Positions 23,310 to 32,239 are shown, counted from the stretch's first letter. The stretch: 46,645 bases of DNA from Comamonadaceae bacterium PBBC1 (GCA_002256145.1 NKIP01000028.1:1-46645), one strand, 5' to 3'. Made by a program: numbers and translations. The notes: generated from the sequence alone by a model not told the origin.

Positions 23310-24773
23310 GCCCCAATGCGGGATGTGGTGACCGCCCAAGGACACCGCCACGTTTTTGGGTTCACAAAACACTTCGTAACTCCAGGTACCGCCTTCGCGG
23401 CCTGTACCGCTGGCCTTGGTGCCGCCAAAGGGTTGGCGCAGGTCGCGCACGTTCTGGCTGTTGACAAAGCACATGCCCGCTTCCACAGCTGCCGCCACGC
23501 GGTGGGCTTTGCCCAGGTTCTCGGTCCAGACGTAGCTGGACAGGCCATATTCGATGTCGTTGGCTTTTTCAATGGCGTCCGCTTCGTCCTTGAAGGGGAT
23601 CAGGCAGGCCACGGGGCCAAAGATTTCTTCTTGCGCGATGCGCATGCGGTTGTCGACATCGGCAAACACGGTGGGCCAGACGAAGTTACCGCTCTTCACA
23701 TGCGCAGGCAGGTCGGCGGCGTAGCCGGGTTGGTCCAGACCGCCGCACAGCAGGGTCGCGCCTTCTTTGGGGCCGAGTTCGATGTAGCTGCGCACCTTGG
23801 CCAGGTGGGCCTTGGAGATCATCGGGCCGACGATGGTTTTTTCATCGAGCGGGTCACCCACGGTGATGCGCTTGGCACGCTCGGCAAACTTGGCTGCAAA
23901 GTCGGCGTAGATGCTTTGCTGCACCAGGATGCGGCTGCCCGCAGTGCAACGCTCGCCGTTGTTGCTGAAGATCATGAAGATGGCCGCATCGAGTGCGCGG
24001 TCCAGGTCGGCGTCTTCGAAGATCACGAAGGGGCTCTTGCCGCCGAGTTCCATGCTGAACTTTTTAAGACCCGCGCTTTGCACGATGCGGTTGCCCGTGA
24101 CAGTAGAGCCGGTGAAGCTGATGGCGCGCACATCGCGGTGCGACACCAGCGGCTCGCCCGCTTCCTTGCCGTAGCCGTGCACCAGGTTGAGCACGCCAGC
24201 GGGCACGCCCGCTTCGAGCGCCAGCTCGCCCAAACGCGCTGCGCTCAGGGGTGAGAGTTCGCTCATCTTGAGCACGGCCGTGTTGCCAAAAGCCAGGCAC
24301 GGCGCGACTTTCCAGGTGGCGGTCATGAAGGGCACGTTCCAGGGGCTGATGAGCGCGCACACGCCCACCGGGTGGAACAGGGTGTAGTTCAGGTGCGTGG
24401 GCGTGGGGTAGGTGTGGCCGTCCACGCGGGTGCACATCTCGGCAAAGTAGTGGAAGTTGTCGGCCGCACGCGGCACCAGCTGCTTGCCGGTCTGGCTGAT
24501 GGTCTGGCCGCAATCCTTGGTTTCGGTCTCGGCAATTTCAGGTACATGTTTTGTGATCAGGTCGCCCAGCTTGCGCATGATCTTGGCGCGCTCAGTCGCT
24601 GGCGTGTTGGCCCATTTCGGAAAAGCAGCTTTGGCGGCGGCGACAGCGGCGTTCACTTCCGCTTCGCCGCCAGAGGCGACTTCGGCCAGCACTTCTTGCG
24701 TGGCAGGGTTGATGGTCTCGAAATAGTCGCTGCCTACGACTTTTTGGCCATTGATGAGGTGGTCGATTTTCAT
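23304..24773 (-). CDS. hpaE: 5-carboxymethyl-2-hydroxymuconate semialdehyde dehydrogenase
   Basis: A 489-residue NAD-dependent aldehyde dehydrogenase. The active-site Glu is in MELGGKSPFVIFEDADLD and the catalytic Cys is in NNGERCTAGSR; ISFTGSTVTG is the cofactor loop. Oxidises the HpaD ring-cleavage product to the dicarboxylic acid. Its ribosome site is weak (AAAGA). The 81-bp gap from hpaG2 is filled by a REP-like pair. Confidence 0.93.
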   Translation of the reverse strand: MKIDHLINGQKVVGSDYFETINPATQEVLAEVASGGEAEVNAAVAAAKAAFPKWANTPATERAKIMRKLGDLITKHVPEIAETETKDCGQTISQTGKQLVPRAADNFHYFAEMCTRVDGHTYPTPTHLNYTLFHPVGVCALISPWNVPFMTATWKVAPCLAFGNTAVLKMSELSPLSAARLGELALEAGVPAGVLNLVHGYGKEAGEPLVSHRDVRAISFTGSTVTGNRIVQSAGLKKFSMELGGKSPFVIFEDADLDRALDAAIFMIFSNNGERCTAGSRILVQQSIYADFAAKFAERAKRITVGDPLDEKTIVGPMISKAHLAKVRSYIELGPKEGATLLCGGLDQPGYAADLPAHVKSGNFVWPTVFADVDNRMRIAQEEIFGPVACLIPFKDEADAIEKANDIEYGLSSYVWTENLGKAHRVAAAVEAGMCFVNSQNVRDLRQPFGGTKASGTGREGGTWSYEVFCEPKNVAVSLGGHHIPHWGV

Positions 24774-24793
24774 GTCTGTCTTTCTGTGTTTTT

Positions 24794-24858
24794 GTAGGAG
24801 CCAGTCCTGCTGGCGATGGCTGTTTGACAGTCCAATCGCTTGCAGGGCAAGCTCCTAC
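24794..24858. repeat. Inverted GTAG REP-like pair touching the hpaG2 stop codon
   Basis: Opens with GTAGGAGCCAGTCCTGCTGG and closes with GCAGGGCAAGCTCCTAC. Nearly the same as 2521-2590. On the minus strand the right-hand element starts GTAGGAGC, and its TAG is the stop codon of hpaG2 (24855-24857). Confidence 0.8.
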
Positions 24859-25616
24859 AAAGTCATGGTGTTGGTCAATGCCCCGATGCTTTCAATCTCG
24901 GTCACAACCACATCGCCCGGGTTCACGTTGACGATGCCGTCGGGCGTGCCCGTCAAGATCAGGTCGCCAGGGTTGAGCGTCATGAAGCTGCTGAAGTATT
25001 CGATCAGTGTCGGCACATCAAAAATCATGTCGGCCGTGCTGCCGCTTTGCGTGACTTGGCCGTTCACGGTGGTCTGCAATTTCAGCGCCATGGGATTGGG
25101 CACATCGGCCGCATCGACCAGCCAGGGGCCGATGGGTGTGCAGGTGTCGCGGTTTTTCACGCGCAAGTTGGGGCGGTACCAGTTTTCCAGGTAGTCGCGG
25201 ATGGCGTAGTCGTTGGCCACGGTGTAACCCGCGATGAAGTCATAGGCATCGGCCTTTTTCACACGACGGGCAGTGCGGCCAATGACCACGGCCAGCTCGC
25301 ATTCGTAATGCATGTACTTCACATCGGCGGGGCGCTTGGTGAAGGCCATGTGCCCGATCAGCGAGGCTTCGCCCTTCATGAAGGCCAGCGGCTCTTCGGG
25401 GGCCTTGAAGGCGAGTTCTTTGGCGTGGTCGGCGTAGTTCAGGCCCAGCGCGATCACGGTGCGCGCTTGCGGCACGGCTGCAAGCGGGGGCAACCAGACG
25501 ACCTCGTCAAAAGCCACACGGTGGCCCTTGTGCGGGCCTTGGGTGATGAGCAACTGGCCGTCAGATTCCACGGCTTGCTGGATGGCGCCCGACCAGGCGA
25601 TGCGTGCGTGTTTCAT
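24855..25616 (-). CDS. hpaG2: HpaG-type isomerase/decarboxylase, C-terminal-half homologue
   Basis: A 253-residue fumarylacetoacetate-hydrolase-fold enzyme. GLNYADHAKELAF, the metal-binding YECELAVVIGRTARRV and GTPDGIVNVNPGD are typical. In E. coli HpaG is one bifunctional chain that decarboxylates 5-oxopent-3-ene-1,2,5-tricarboxylate and isomerises the product; here two separate genes cover the halves. The ATG at 25616 overlaps the hpaG1 stop (ATGA). The stop codon is provided by a REP-like element, so the native C terminus may have been replaced. Confidence 0.9.
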   Translation of the reverse strand: MKHARIAWSGAIQQAVESDGQLLITQGPHKGHRVAFDEVVWLPPLAAVPQARTVIALGLNYADHAKELAFKAPEEPLAFMKGEASLIGHMAFTKRPADVKYMHYECELAVVIGRTARRVKKADAYDFIAGYTVANDYAIRDYLENWYRPNLRVKNRDTCTPIGPWLVDAADVPNPMALKLQTTVNGQVTQSGSTADMIFDVPTLIEYFSSFMTLNPGDLILTGTPDGIVNVNPGDVVVTEIESIGALTNTMTL

Positions 25617-26245
25617 GCGGCCTCCGCTTGAACAGTTTGAACCCAAGGTGCGAAGCCTGGCACCATCAAGCAGACGGTATCGCCTGCACGGGCTCGAGGC
25701 CTTTGGCCTGACTCGAGCACATCGGTGCCCAGCATCAGCACATCGCCCGCTTGCAAGGTCATGAATTCGGCCACATCGGCCAGCAAACGGTCCATGGGCC
25801 GCACCACATCGGACAGGTGCACCGTCTGAACACGTTGCCCGTTGACCTGCACCGAAATGCTCAGTGATGCCAGGTCCAATGCCGACAGAGGCACGGGCGG
25901 CACACCGCAGCCCAAATAGCCGTCACGGCAGCGAAACTTGACCGGCGGACGGAAATAACTGCTGTGGGGCACCGACCAGTCATTGAGCAATACCACCCCC
26001 TCAACGAGCCCTTGCTCGCCCATGACCAGACCCAAGCAGGCCCCGATGTCCACCTCTTTGATCCCGTCTTGGAGCGTCAAAACTTTACCCGGGTTGAAAG
26101 TGTTGGCCGACTTGACATAAAGCACAGGGGCTTGCGGTGCCGCTTTGTGGGGGTCTTGCGTCATTTTCGGGACCCAAAAGTCCCATTCACGCCGAAAATT
26201 GAGCAAGGTGCCATACACCGTGCCCTGGGGTTGCCAATGGTTCAT
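25613..26245 (-). CDS. hpaG1: HpaG-type isomerase/decarboxylase, N-terminal-half homologue
   Basis: A 210-residue FAH-fold protein matching the other half of HpaG: GTVYGTLLNFRREWD, the metal-site EVDIGACLGLVMG, LLNDWSVPHSSYFRPP and TDVLESGQRPRARAGD. Works with HpaG2. Starts in an ATGA overlap with hpaR and ends in an ATGA overlap with hpaG2, so hpaR-hpaG1-hpaG2 are translationally coupled. Confidence 0.88.
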   Translation of the reverse strand: MNHWQPQGTVYGTLLNFRREWDFWVPKMTQDPHKAAPQAPVLYVKSANTFNPGKVLTLQDGIKEVDIGACLGLVMGEQGLVEGVVLLNDWSVPHSSYFRPPVKFRCRDGYLGCGVPPVPLSALDLASLSISVQVNGQRVQTVHLSDVVRPMDRLLADVAEFMTLQAGDVLMLGTDVLESGQRPRARAGDTVCLMVPGFAPWVQTVQAEAA

Positions 26246-26730
26246 TCGTCCTCCTGGCCTTGCGGCCTTTGCTGTTCACATGCCGGGTCCACCTCCATGG
26301 CGATCACCGTGTCCAGCCACACATAAAGGTTTTGCAGGGCCTGTTTGCCCAGTTGTCGCTCCATCCAGTCGTAATGGGCTTCGATACTTTGCGACAACGC
26401 CTGAACCTTCTCCAGACCGGCAGCCGTGGCGCGAACCACGGTGCGGCGTGCGTCTTGTGGGCAAGGGCTTCGCTCAATCAAACCGTCCCTGGCCATGCGA
26501 GTCAGCACCCCCGTCAGACTGGGTCCGAGCAAAAAAGCCTCTTTGGCCACACGCCCGGTTTCCACGCCTTCCGGGTCTTGTGCATGCTCTCCCAACACAC
26601 GCAAAACACGCCACTGCTGATCCGACAGACCGTGGGCTCGCAAACTGGGACGGGTGTGCGCCATCACGGCCTCACGCGCCTGTAAAAGCAAAAGTGGGAG
26701 ATTGCGGTGAACAAACGGTAGAGTGGTCAT
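26242..26730 (-). CDS. hpaR: HpaR, MarR-family repressor of the homoprotocatechuate operon
   Basis: A 162-residue MarR protein. LPLLLLQAREAVMAHTRPSL at the N terminus and HGLSDQQWRVLRVLGEHA are close to HpaR of enteric bacteria. HpaR represses the meta-cleavage operon and is released by 4-hydroxyphenylacetate or 3,4-dihydroxyphenylacetate. It is the first gene of the operon it should control, an unusual place compared with the divergent layout in E. coli. The palindrome at 26733-26748 lies 2 bp before the ATG, and no Shine-Dalgarno is seen, so the message may have a very short leader. Confidence 0.9.
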   Translation of the reverse strand: MTTLPFVHRNLPLLLLQAREAVMAHTRPSLRAHGLSDQQWRVLRVLGEHAQDPEGVETGRVAKEAFLLGPSLTGVLTRMARDGLIERSPCPQDARRTVVRATAAGLEKVQALSQSIEAHYDWMERQLGKQALQNLYVWLDTVIAMEVDPACEQQRPQGQEDE

Positions 26731-26732
26731 TT

Positions 26733-26748
26733 ATTTAACATGTTAAAT
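26733..26748. promoter_or_regulatory. HpaR operator candidate
   Basis: ATTTAACATGTTAAAT is a perfect 16-bp palindrome directly next to the hpaR start codon. A related half, ATTTAACATG, lies at 26845-26854, about 100 bp away toward the kinase gene. Confidence 0.75.
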
Positions 26749-26831
26749 GATTAAATCGATCCGCGTCCGAGGGTTTACCCGTGTTTTGGCGCTTGACGAA
26801 AGCGCCGCACCGCCCATCCGATCACGATCCC

Positions 26832-26860
26832 TTGATTTTTAAATATTTAACATGCATAAG
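26832..26860 (+). promoter_or_regulatory. Possible promoter with a HpaR half-site, upstream of the hybrid kinase
   Basis: TTGATT (26832-26837) and CATAAG (26855-26860) stand 17 bp apart, a plausible sigma-70 pair. The spacer contains ATTTAACATG, the same ten bases as one half of the hpaR operator. The region to 26958 is otherwise AT-rich and non-coding. Confidence 0.45.
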
Positions 26861-26958
26861 AATAGAATTAATAATATTAAGAACTCTTTTGTTCTCAATA
26901 AAAAGGGTCAACAGCCCCCTTTGAGTCCACCTTGACGACCTGCAGGGCAAGCCCCCCG

Positions 26959-29649
26959 ATGGCAAAACGACCGATGAAAAACCTCAGCATCAAACTCCAA
27001 CTGTCCCTCAGTGCCATTGCCATGGTCATCCTCTTGCTGCTTGCACAGTTGGGTTTGCAGTTTTACGTGATGCGTGCAGACATCGTTCAAAGGATTGAAA
27101 AACACGAGTTTCGCTTGCTGTCAGATTTCGCCACACACCTGGACGAAAGACTGCAAGACAACATCAGCATGTTGGCCAATGTGGCCTTGAATGTGCCTGC
27201 TGAGTCGATGGGCCAGACCGCAACACTCGAACGCTTATTGCAAAACGAGCATGCCTTGCTCACCACCTACGACGACTTGTATGTTTTTGACGCCAAGGGT
27301 GTCTTGCTGGTGGATTGGCCCATCAAGCCCGGACGCAGAAACCTGGACATGTCGTCAAGGGACTACATCCAAGACGTCATCGCCAGCAAAGAGCCCGTCA
27401 TCTCCAAGCCATTTTTGGGCAAAGCCACCAAACAACCCATCGTGGTGATCGCGGCGCCCATCTTGGGCAAAAACAACCAATTGATCGGGATCATGGGGGG
27501 CGTGCTCAATCTGTACAAACCCAATTTGTTGGGCTCCATCGCCAACCGAAAAAATGGCGAAACAGGGTACTTTTACTTGGTCACCAAGGACCGACTGCGC
27601 ATTGCCCACCCCGACACAGAACTGATTTTCAAAAAAGTTCCCGAAGGCAGCATCAACGTCCCTTTTGAAAACGCCATGAACGGTTTTGAGGGCACCCAAG
27701 AAGGCTACACAACGCGGGGACTCAAAGGCTTGTTCACCTTCAAAAAGCTCACAACCACCGACTGGGTGGTGGCCTCGGTGGTTCCTTCGGCTGAGGCCTT
27801 TGCACCCATTGAAGATTTGTTTCAAAAAATGATCTGGATCAGCATTTTGCTGATGCTGGTGATGGTGCCGCTCATGTGGACCTTTGTGGGGCGATTGGTC
27901 CGACCTCTGGGTTTGCTGGCCAAAGCCATGCACGAGACGGCCTCCAAAATGCGCGATGGCCGCCTGGCCGCGCCCATTGGGGCGCTGGGGGGCAAAGAAA
28001 TCAAAACCGTGGTGCACGCCTTCAATGAATTTGTGGAAGCGCGCATCCGCGCCGAAAACGACCTGTCCAAAGCGCGCGATGCCGCACAAGCGGCCAACGC
28101 CTCGAAAAGCCATTTTCTGGCCAACATGAGCCATGAAATCCGCACCCCCATGAATGGCATTCTGGGCATGACCGAGCTGTGCCTTCAGACCCGCATGACG
28201 GCCGAGCAACGCAGCTACTTGGACATGGTGTCCACCTCGGCCAACTCCTTGCTGGCCGTGATCAACGACATCCTCGATTTTTCCAAAATAGAAGCGCGCA
28301 AACTGAGCCTGGATCCTCACCTGTTTTCACTGCACAGCCTGGTCCGCCAGGCCACCCGCACCTTGTCCTTGCGCGCATCCGAGAAAGAGCTGGAACTGGT
28401 GTGCGACATGGCCTGCAAGGTGCCCGATCAGGTGATCGGCGACCCTCTGCGCTTGCAGCAGGTCATCACCAACTTGCTGGGCAACGCCATCAAATTCACG
28501 GCCCAAGGCGAGATCGTCCTCAGTGTCAAGCCCATGGCCCCCCCCCCGGGCAGCGAGGGCATCTGGCTGGAGTTTTCCATCAAAGACACGGGCATTGGCA
28601 TCTCCCCTGACAAGCAAGCCATCATTTTTGACGTATTCACCCAGGCCGACTCCAGCACGGTGCGCCGTTTTGGCGGTTCAGGTCTGGGTCTGGCCATCAG
28701 TCGCAGCTTGGTTCAGATGATGGGCGGCGACATCAGCGTGAGCAGTCAATTGGGTCACGGCAGCACCTTCAGTTTTGGCGTGAACCTGCAGCAAGCCGTC
28801 AGTGCGCCCTTGAACCAAAACGAGATTCCGCGTCAACTGGCGGGTCAAACCCTGCTCGTGGTCGACGACAACGCCAGTTGCCGCAAGGTTCTGAGCCAAC
28901 AATTGCAGACCATTGGCCTGCATGCGGCCGCCGTAGACGGCGCAGCACAAGCCTTGCACTCACCCCAGTTGGCGCAAGCGCGTTGCGCATTGATCGACGT
29001 CAACATGCCCGACATTGATGGCTACGCCCTGGTGTCTCAGTTGAGGCAGATTCGCACAGCCACCCAGATGCCCATCATCATGATGGGGGCCTTGAGCGAA
29101 CAAACCAGCCAGGAACAACTGGACCCACTGGGGATCCAGGGGTTTTTGGTCAAACCCATCGACACCCATGAATTGGTGTCCATGCTCAACACCTTGACCT
29201 GTCCTTTGGCTGAGGGCAAGGAAGAACCTGCCCCGAGCTCAAACGCACCCGCGAGCCCTCAGCGGGTTTTACTGGTCGAGGACACGCCCATCAACCAAAC
29301 GCTGGAAACCATTTTGTTGACCCGCATGGGCTATGAAGTCACCATTGCCAACAATGGCGTTGAAGCCATCGAGGCCTGCACGGCAAGCACCTTTGACCTG
29401 ATCATGATGGACATCCAGATGCCCGAGATGGGCGGCATTGAGGCCACGCAGGCCATCCGCGCCATGGAACTGGGTCAAAAGATGCGACGCACCCCGATCA
29501 TTGCCGTCACAGCCAACGCCCTCAAAGGGGACCGGGAGCGTTACATCGAGTCGGGCATGGACGGCTATGTGTCCAAACCCATTGCGGTGGAGGCCTTGCG
29601 CACCGAAATCAAACGTCTGCTCCCCCAACCGACAAGGCCCGGCGCTTGA
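26959..29649 (+). CDS. Cache-domain hybrid sensor histidine kinase with two receiver domains
   Basis: An 896-residue inner-membrane sensor. TM1 lies at about residues 10-30, then a periplasmic double-Cache-like domain (about 35-285), TM2 near 290-310 and a HAMP linker. The HisKA domain has SHEIRTPMNGILGM with His392, followed by a HATPase domain (NAIKFT, DTGIGIS, GGSGLGLAIS). Two receivers follow, with phospho-acceptor Asp680 (ALIDVNMPDIDG) and Asp818 (MMDIQMPEMGG). The first receiver ends in MGALSE, where a Thr/Ser signalling residue is usual, so it may be regulatory only. The ATG at 26959 is preferred to an upstream TTG; 26974 is possible. Divergent from hpaR across 228 bp, so it may sense an hpa substrate. 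Confidence 0.9.
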   Translation: MAKRPMKNLSIKLQLSLSAIAMVILLLLAQLGLQFYVMRADIVQRIEKHEFRLLSDFATHLDERLQDNISMLANVALNVPAESMGQTATLERLLQNEHALLTTYDDLYVFDAKGVLLVDWPIKPGRRNLDMSSRDYIQDVIASKEPVISKPFLGKATKQPIVVIAAPILGKNNQLIGIMGGVLNLYKPNLLGSIANRKNGETGYFYLVTKDRLRIAHPDTELIFKKVPEGSINVPFENAMNGFEGTQEGYTTRGLKGLFTFKKLTTTDWVVASVVPSAEAFAPIEDLFQKMIWISILLMLVMVPLMWTFVGRLVRPLGLLAKAMHETASKMRDGRLAAPIGALGGKEIKTVVHAFNEFVEARIRAENDLSKARDAAQAANASKSHFLANMSHEIRTPMNGILGMTELCLQTRMTAEQRSYLDMVSTSANSLLAVINDILDFSKIEARKLSLDPHLFSLHSLVRQATRTLSLRASEKELELVCDMACKVPDQVIGDPLRLQQVITNLLGNAIKFTAQGEIVLSVKPMAPPPGSEGIWLEFSIKDTGIGISPDKQAIIFDVFTQADSSTVRRFGGSGLGLAISRSLVQMMGGDISVSSQLGHGSTFSFGVNLQQAVSAPLNQNEIPRQLAGQTLLVVDDNASCRKVLSQQLQTIGLHAAAVDGAAQALHSPQLAQARCALIDVNMPDIDGYALVSQLRQIRTATQMPIIMMGALSEQTSQEQLDPLGIQGFLVKPIDTHELVSMLNTLTCPLAEGKEEPAPSSNAPASPQRVLLVEDTPINQTLETILLTRMGYEVTIANNGVEAIEACTASTFDLIMMDIQMPEMGGIEATQAIRAMELGQKMRRTPIIAVTANALKGDRERYIESGMDGYVSKPIAVEALRTEIKRLLPQPTRPGA

Positions 29650-29696
29650 TACGGTCAAGTCTTTGCACGCCTTGGCCTTGACGCTAAAGTGCATGC

Positions 29697-30818
29697 ATGC
29701 ACGCTTTCTTCAAAACACTGGGGCTGTCGGCCCCGATCATTCAAGCCCCCATGGCGGGTGTCCAAAATCACGACTTGGCCATCGCCGTGTGCCAAGCCGG
29801 TAGCCTCGGCTCCTTGCCTGCCGCCATGCTCAACCCACCGGCCTTGCAGGCGCAATTGCAAGCCCTGAAATCGGCAACGAACGGTCCGTTCAACGTCAAC
29901 TTCTTTTGCCACACCACGCCCACACCCGACCCGGTGATCCAGGCGCGCTGGCAAGAAATACTGGCCCCCTACCGCCGTGAACTCGGACTTGACACAAGGC
30001 CCCCCAGCACCGAGCCCGGCCGATTGCCGTTCAACCACGACAGCGCCGATGTGCTGGAGGCCTTTGCACCTGCGGTGGTGAGTTTTCACTTTGGCCTGCC
30101 CGCACCCGACTTGCTGACCCGGGTCAAAAGTTGGGGGTCCATGGTGCTGTCGAGCGCCACCACCGTGCAAGAAGCCCTGTGGCTCCAAGCACACGGTGTG
30201 GACGCCGTGATCGCGCAGGGACTGGAGGCCGGTGGACATCGCGGGATGTTTTTGACCCAAGACCTGAGCACTCAAATGGGCACCTTCGCCTTGTTGCCGC
30301 AAATCGTGCACGCCCTCGATGTGCCCGTCATTGCAGCAGGGGGCATTGGCAGTGCACAAAGCATTGCAGCCGCCAAAATGCTCGGCGCGCATGGCGTGCA
30401 AATCGGCACGGCTTATTTGTGCAGCCATGAAGCCACCACCAGCGCCTTGCACCGTGCCGCGCTCCAATCAGACGCCGCCCGACACACCGCCTTGACCCCG
30501 GTGTTCAGCGGCCGGCCGGCCCGAGGCATCGTCAACCGGGCCATGCGCGAACTCGGCCCCGTGAGCAGCGAAGCACCCGCCTTCCCGCTGGCCACGGCCG
30601 ACATCACCCCCTTAAGAGCGGCCGCCGAAGCCTTGGGCAGGACCGACTTCACGCCTTTGTGGGCCGGACAAAATGCAAGTCTTGCACGGAGCCTGAGTGC
30701 CTCCGACATCACCCGCGAGTTTGTGCAGGCCTGGCTGGATGCGCCCGAAATGCCCAAGATCCACGCCACCGCCACACCAGCGCCACATGACCCCCTGAGG
30801 AACCACGACGCGGGCTAG
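29697..30818 (+). CDS. Nitronate monooxygenase family flavoprotein
   Basis: A 373-residue FMN-dependent TIM barrel. APIIQAPMAGVQNHDLAIAV at the N terminus, AQGLEAGGHRGMF with the catalytic His, and VIAAGGIGSAQSIAAAKMLGA for phosphate binding are class I nitronate monooxygenase features. It oxidises alkyl nitronates such as propionate 3-nitronate, a toxic plant and microbial product. No clear ribosome site; an out-of-frame ATG overlaps 4 bp upstream. Stands alone between the kinase and radA. Confidence 0.88.
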   Translation: MHAFFKTLGLSAPIIQAPMAGVQNHDLAIAVCQAGSLGSLPAAMLNPPALQAQLQALKSATNGPFNVNFFCHTTPTPDPVIQARWQEILAPYRRELGLDTRPPSTEPGRLPFNHDSADVLEAFAPAVVSFHFGLPAPDLLTRVKSWGSMVLSSATTVQEALWLQAHGVDAVIAQGLEAGGHRGMFLTQDLSTQMGTFALLPQIVHALDVPVIAAGGIGSAQSIAAAKMLGAHGVQIGTAYLCSHEATTSALHRAALQSDAARHTALTPVFSGRPARGIVNRAMRELGPVSSEAPAFPLATADITPLRAAAEALGRTDFTPLWAGQNASLARSLSASDITREFVQAWLDAPEMPKIHATATPAPHDPLRNHDAG

Positions 30819-30862
30819 AGCGCTGGCTTGGCCCGCCTGACCTCAAAGGCACAATCACCCCC

Positions 30863-32239
30863 ATGGCCAAAGACAAATCGATATTCACCTGCACCGAATG
30901 CGGTGGCACCAGCGCCCGCTGGATGGGCAAATGCCCCAGTTGCAACGCCTGGAACACCCTGATCGAAGCAACCGCTGAACCCGCAGGCGGCAAAAACCGC
31001 TTTGGCTCGGTGCACGCCTCGCTGGCACCCACGTCTGAAGTGCTGCCCTTGGCACAAATCGAAGCGGCCGACTTTGAACGCCACCCCACGTGCATCGACG
31101 AGCTCGACCGGGTGTTGGGCGGCGGCATGGTTGAAGGCGGGGTGGTGCTGATCGGCGGCGACCCAGGCATTGGCAAATCCACCTTGCTGCTGCAGGCGGT
31201 GGACGCTTTGCAGCGCAGCGGCATGAACACCCTGTACGTGACGGGCGAAGAAAGTGGCGCGCAAGTGGCCATGCGCTCGCGCCGCTTGGGCCTACCGGAC
31301 TCGCAAGTGCCGGTGCTGCCCGAAATTCAGCTCGAAAAAATCCTGCACACCCTGCAATCGCGCCAGCCGGGCATCGCCATCATCGACTCGATCCAGACGG
31401 TGTATTCGGACCAATTGACCAGCGCACCCGGCTCGGTGGCGCAGGTGCGTGAATGCGCGGCACACCTCACGCGCACCGCCAAATCCACCGGCACCACCAT
31501 CGTGCTGGTGGGCCACGTCACCAAAGAAGGGGCTCTGGCTGGCCCCCGTGTGCTGGAACACATGGTGGACACGGTGCTTTACTTTGAAGGCGACACGCAT
31601 TCCAACTTCCGCCTGATCCGCGCCATCAAGAACCGATTTGGTGCGGTGAACGAAATTGGCGTGTTTGCCATGACCGAAAAGGGCCTCAAGGGCGTGAGCA
31701 ACCCCAGCGCCATCTTTTTGAGCCAACACACTGAGCCCGTGCCCGGTAGCTGCGTGATGGTCACGCTCGAAGGCACGCGACCTTTGCTGGTGGAGATTCA
31801 AGCCCTGGTGGACAGCGGTGGCCCTTCGCCCCGCCGTTTGAGCGTCGGCTTGGACCGCGACCGCCTGGCCATGCTGCTGGCCGTATTGCACCGCCATGCG
31901 GGCGTGGCCTGCATGGACCAAGACGTCTTTGTGAATGCGGTCGGCGGCGTGCGCATCAGCGAACCAGCGGCCGACTTGGCGGTGATGCTGGCCATCACCA
32001 GCAGCTTGCGCGGCAAAGCCTTGCCCAAAGGTTTTTTGGCTTTTGGCGAAGTCGGCCTGGCGGGCGAAGTACGCCCTGCACCGCGTGGGCAAGACCGCTT
32101 GAAAGAAGCGGCCAAACTGGGCTTCACGGCTGCGATCATCCCCAAAGCGAATGCACCCAAAAACCCCATCCAGGGCATGACTGTGCATGGGGTTGAAAGG
32201 ATTGAGGAGGCCATGAGCCTCATCCGATCACTGACTTGA
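30863..32239 (+). CDS. radA: DNA repair protein RadA
   Basis: A 458-residue RecA-like helicase that drives branch migration in recombination. The N-terminal zinc finger is complete (Cys10, Cys13, Cys24, Cys27). Walker A reads GGDPGIGKST, the RadA-specific motif is KNRFG, and the C-terminal half is Lon-like (GGVRISEPAADLAVMLAI). It ends 55 bp before a strong hairpin shared with the convergent fasciclin gene. Confidence 0.96.
   Translation: MAKDKSIFTCTECGGTSARWMGKCPSCNAWNTLIEATAEPAGGKNRFGSVHASLAPTSEVLPLAQIEAADFERHPTCIDELDRVLGGGMVEGGVVLIGGDPGIGKSTLLLQAVDALQRSGMNTLYVTGEESGAQVAMRSRRLGLPDSQVPVLPEIQLEKILHTLQSRQPGIAIIDSIQTVYSDQLTSAPGSVAQVRECAAHLTRTAKSTGTTIVLVGHVTKEGALAGPRVLEHMVDTVLYFEGDTHSNFRLIRAIKNRFGAVNEIGVFAMTEKGLKGVSNPSAIFLSQHTEPVPGSCVMVTLEGTRPLLVEIQALVDSGGPSPRRLSVGLDRDRLAMLLAVLHRHAGVACMDQDVFVNAVGGVRISEPAADLAVMLAITSSLRGKALPKGFLAFGEVGLAGEVRPAPRGQDRLKEAAKLGFTAAIIPKANAPKNPIQGMTVHGVERIEEAMSLIRSLT

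Noticed and set aside
22740..24254. 504-codon plus-strand frame over hpaE and vapBC
   Set aside because: Shadow of hpaE on the opposite strand; no domain, His/Gly/Val-rich, and hpaE has a complete catalytic site.
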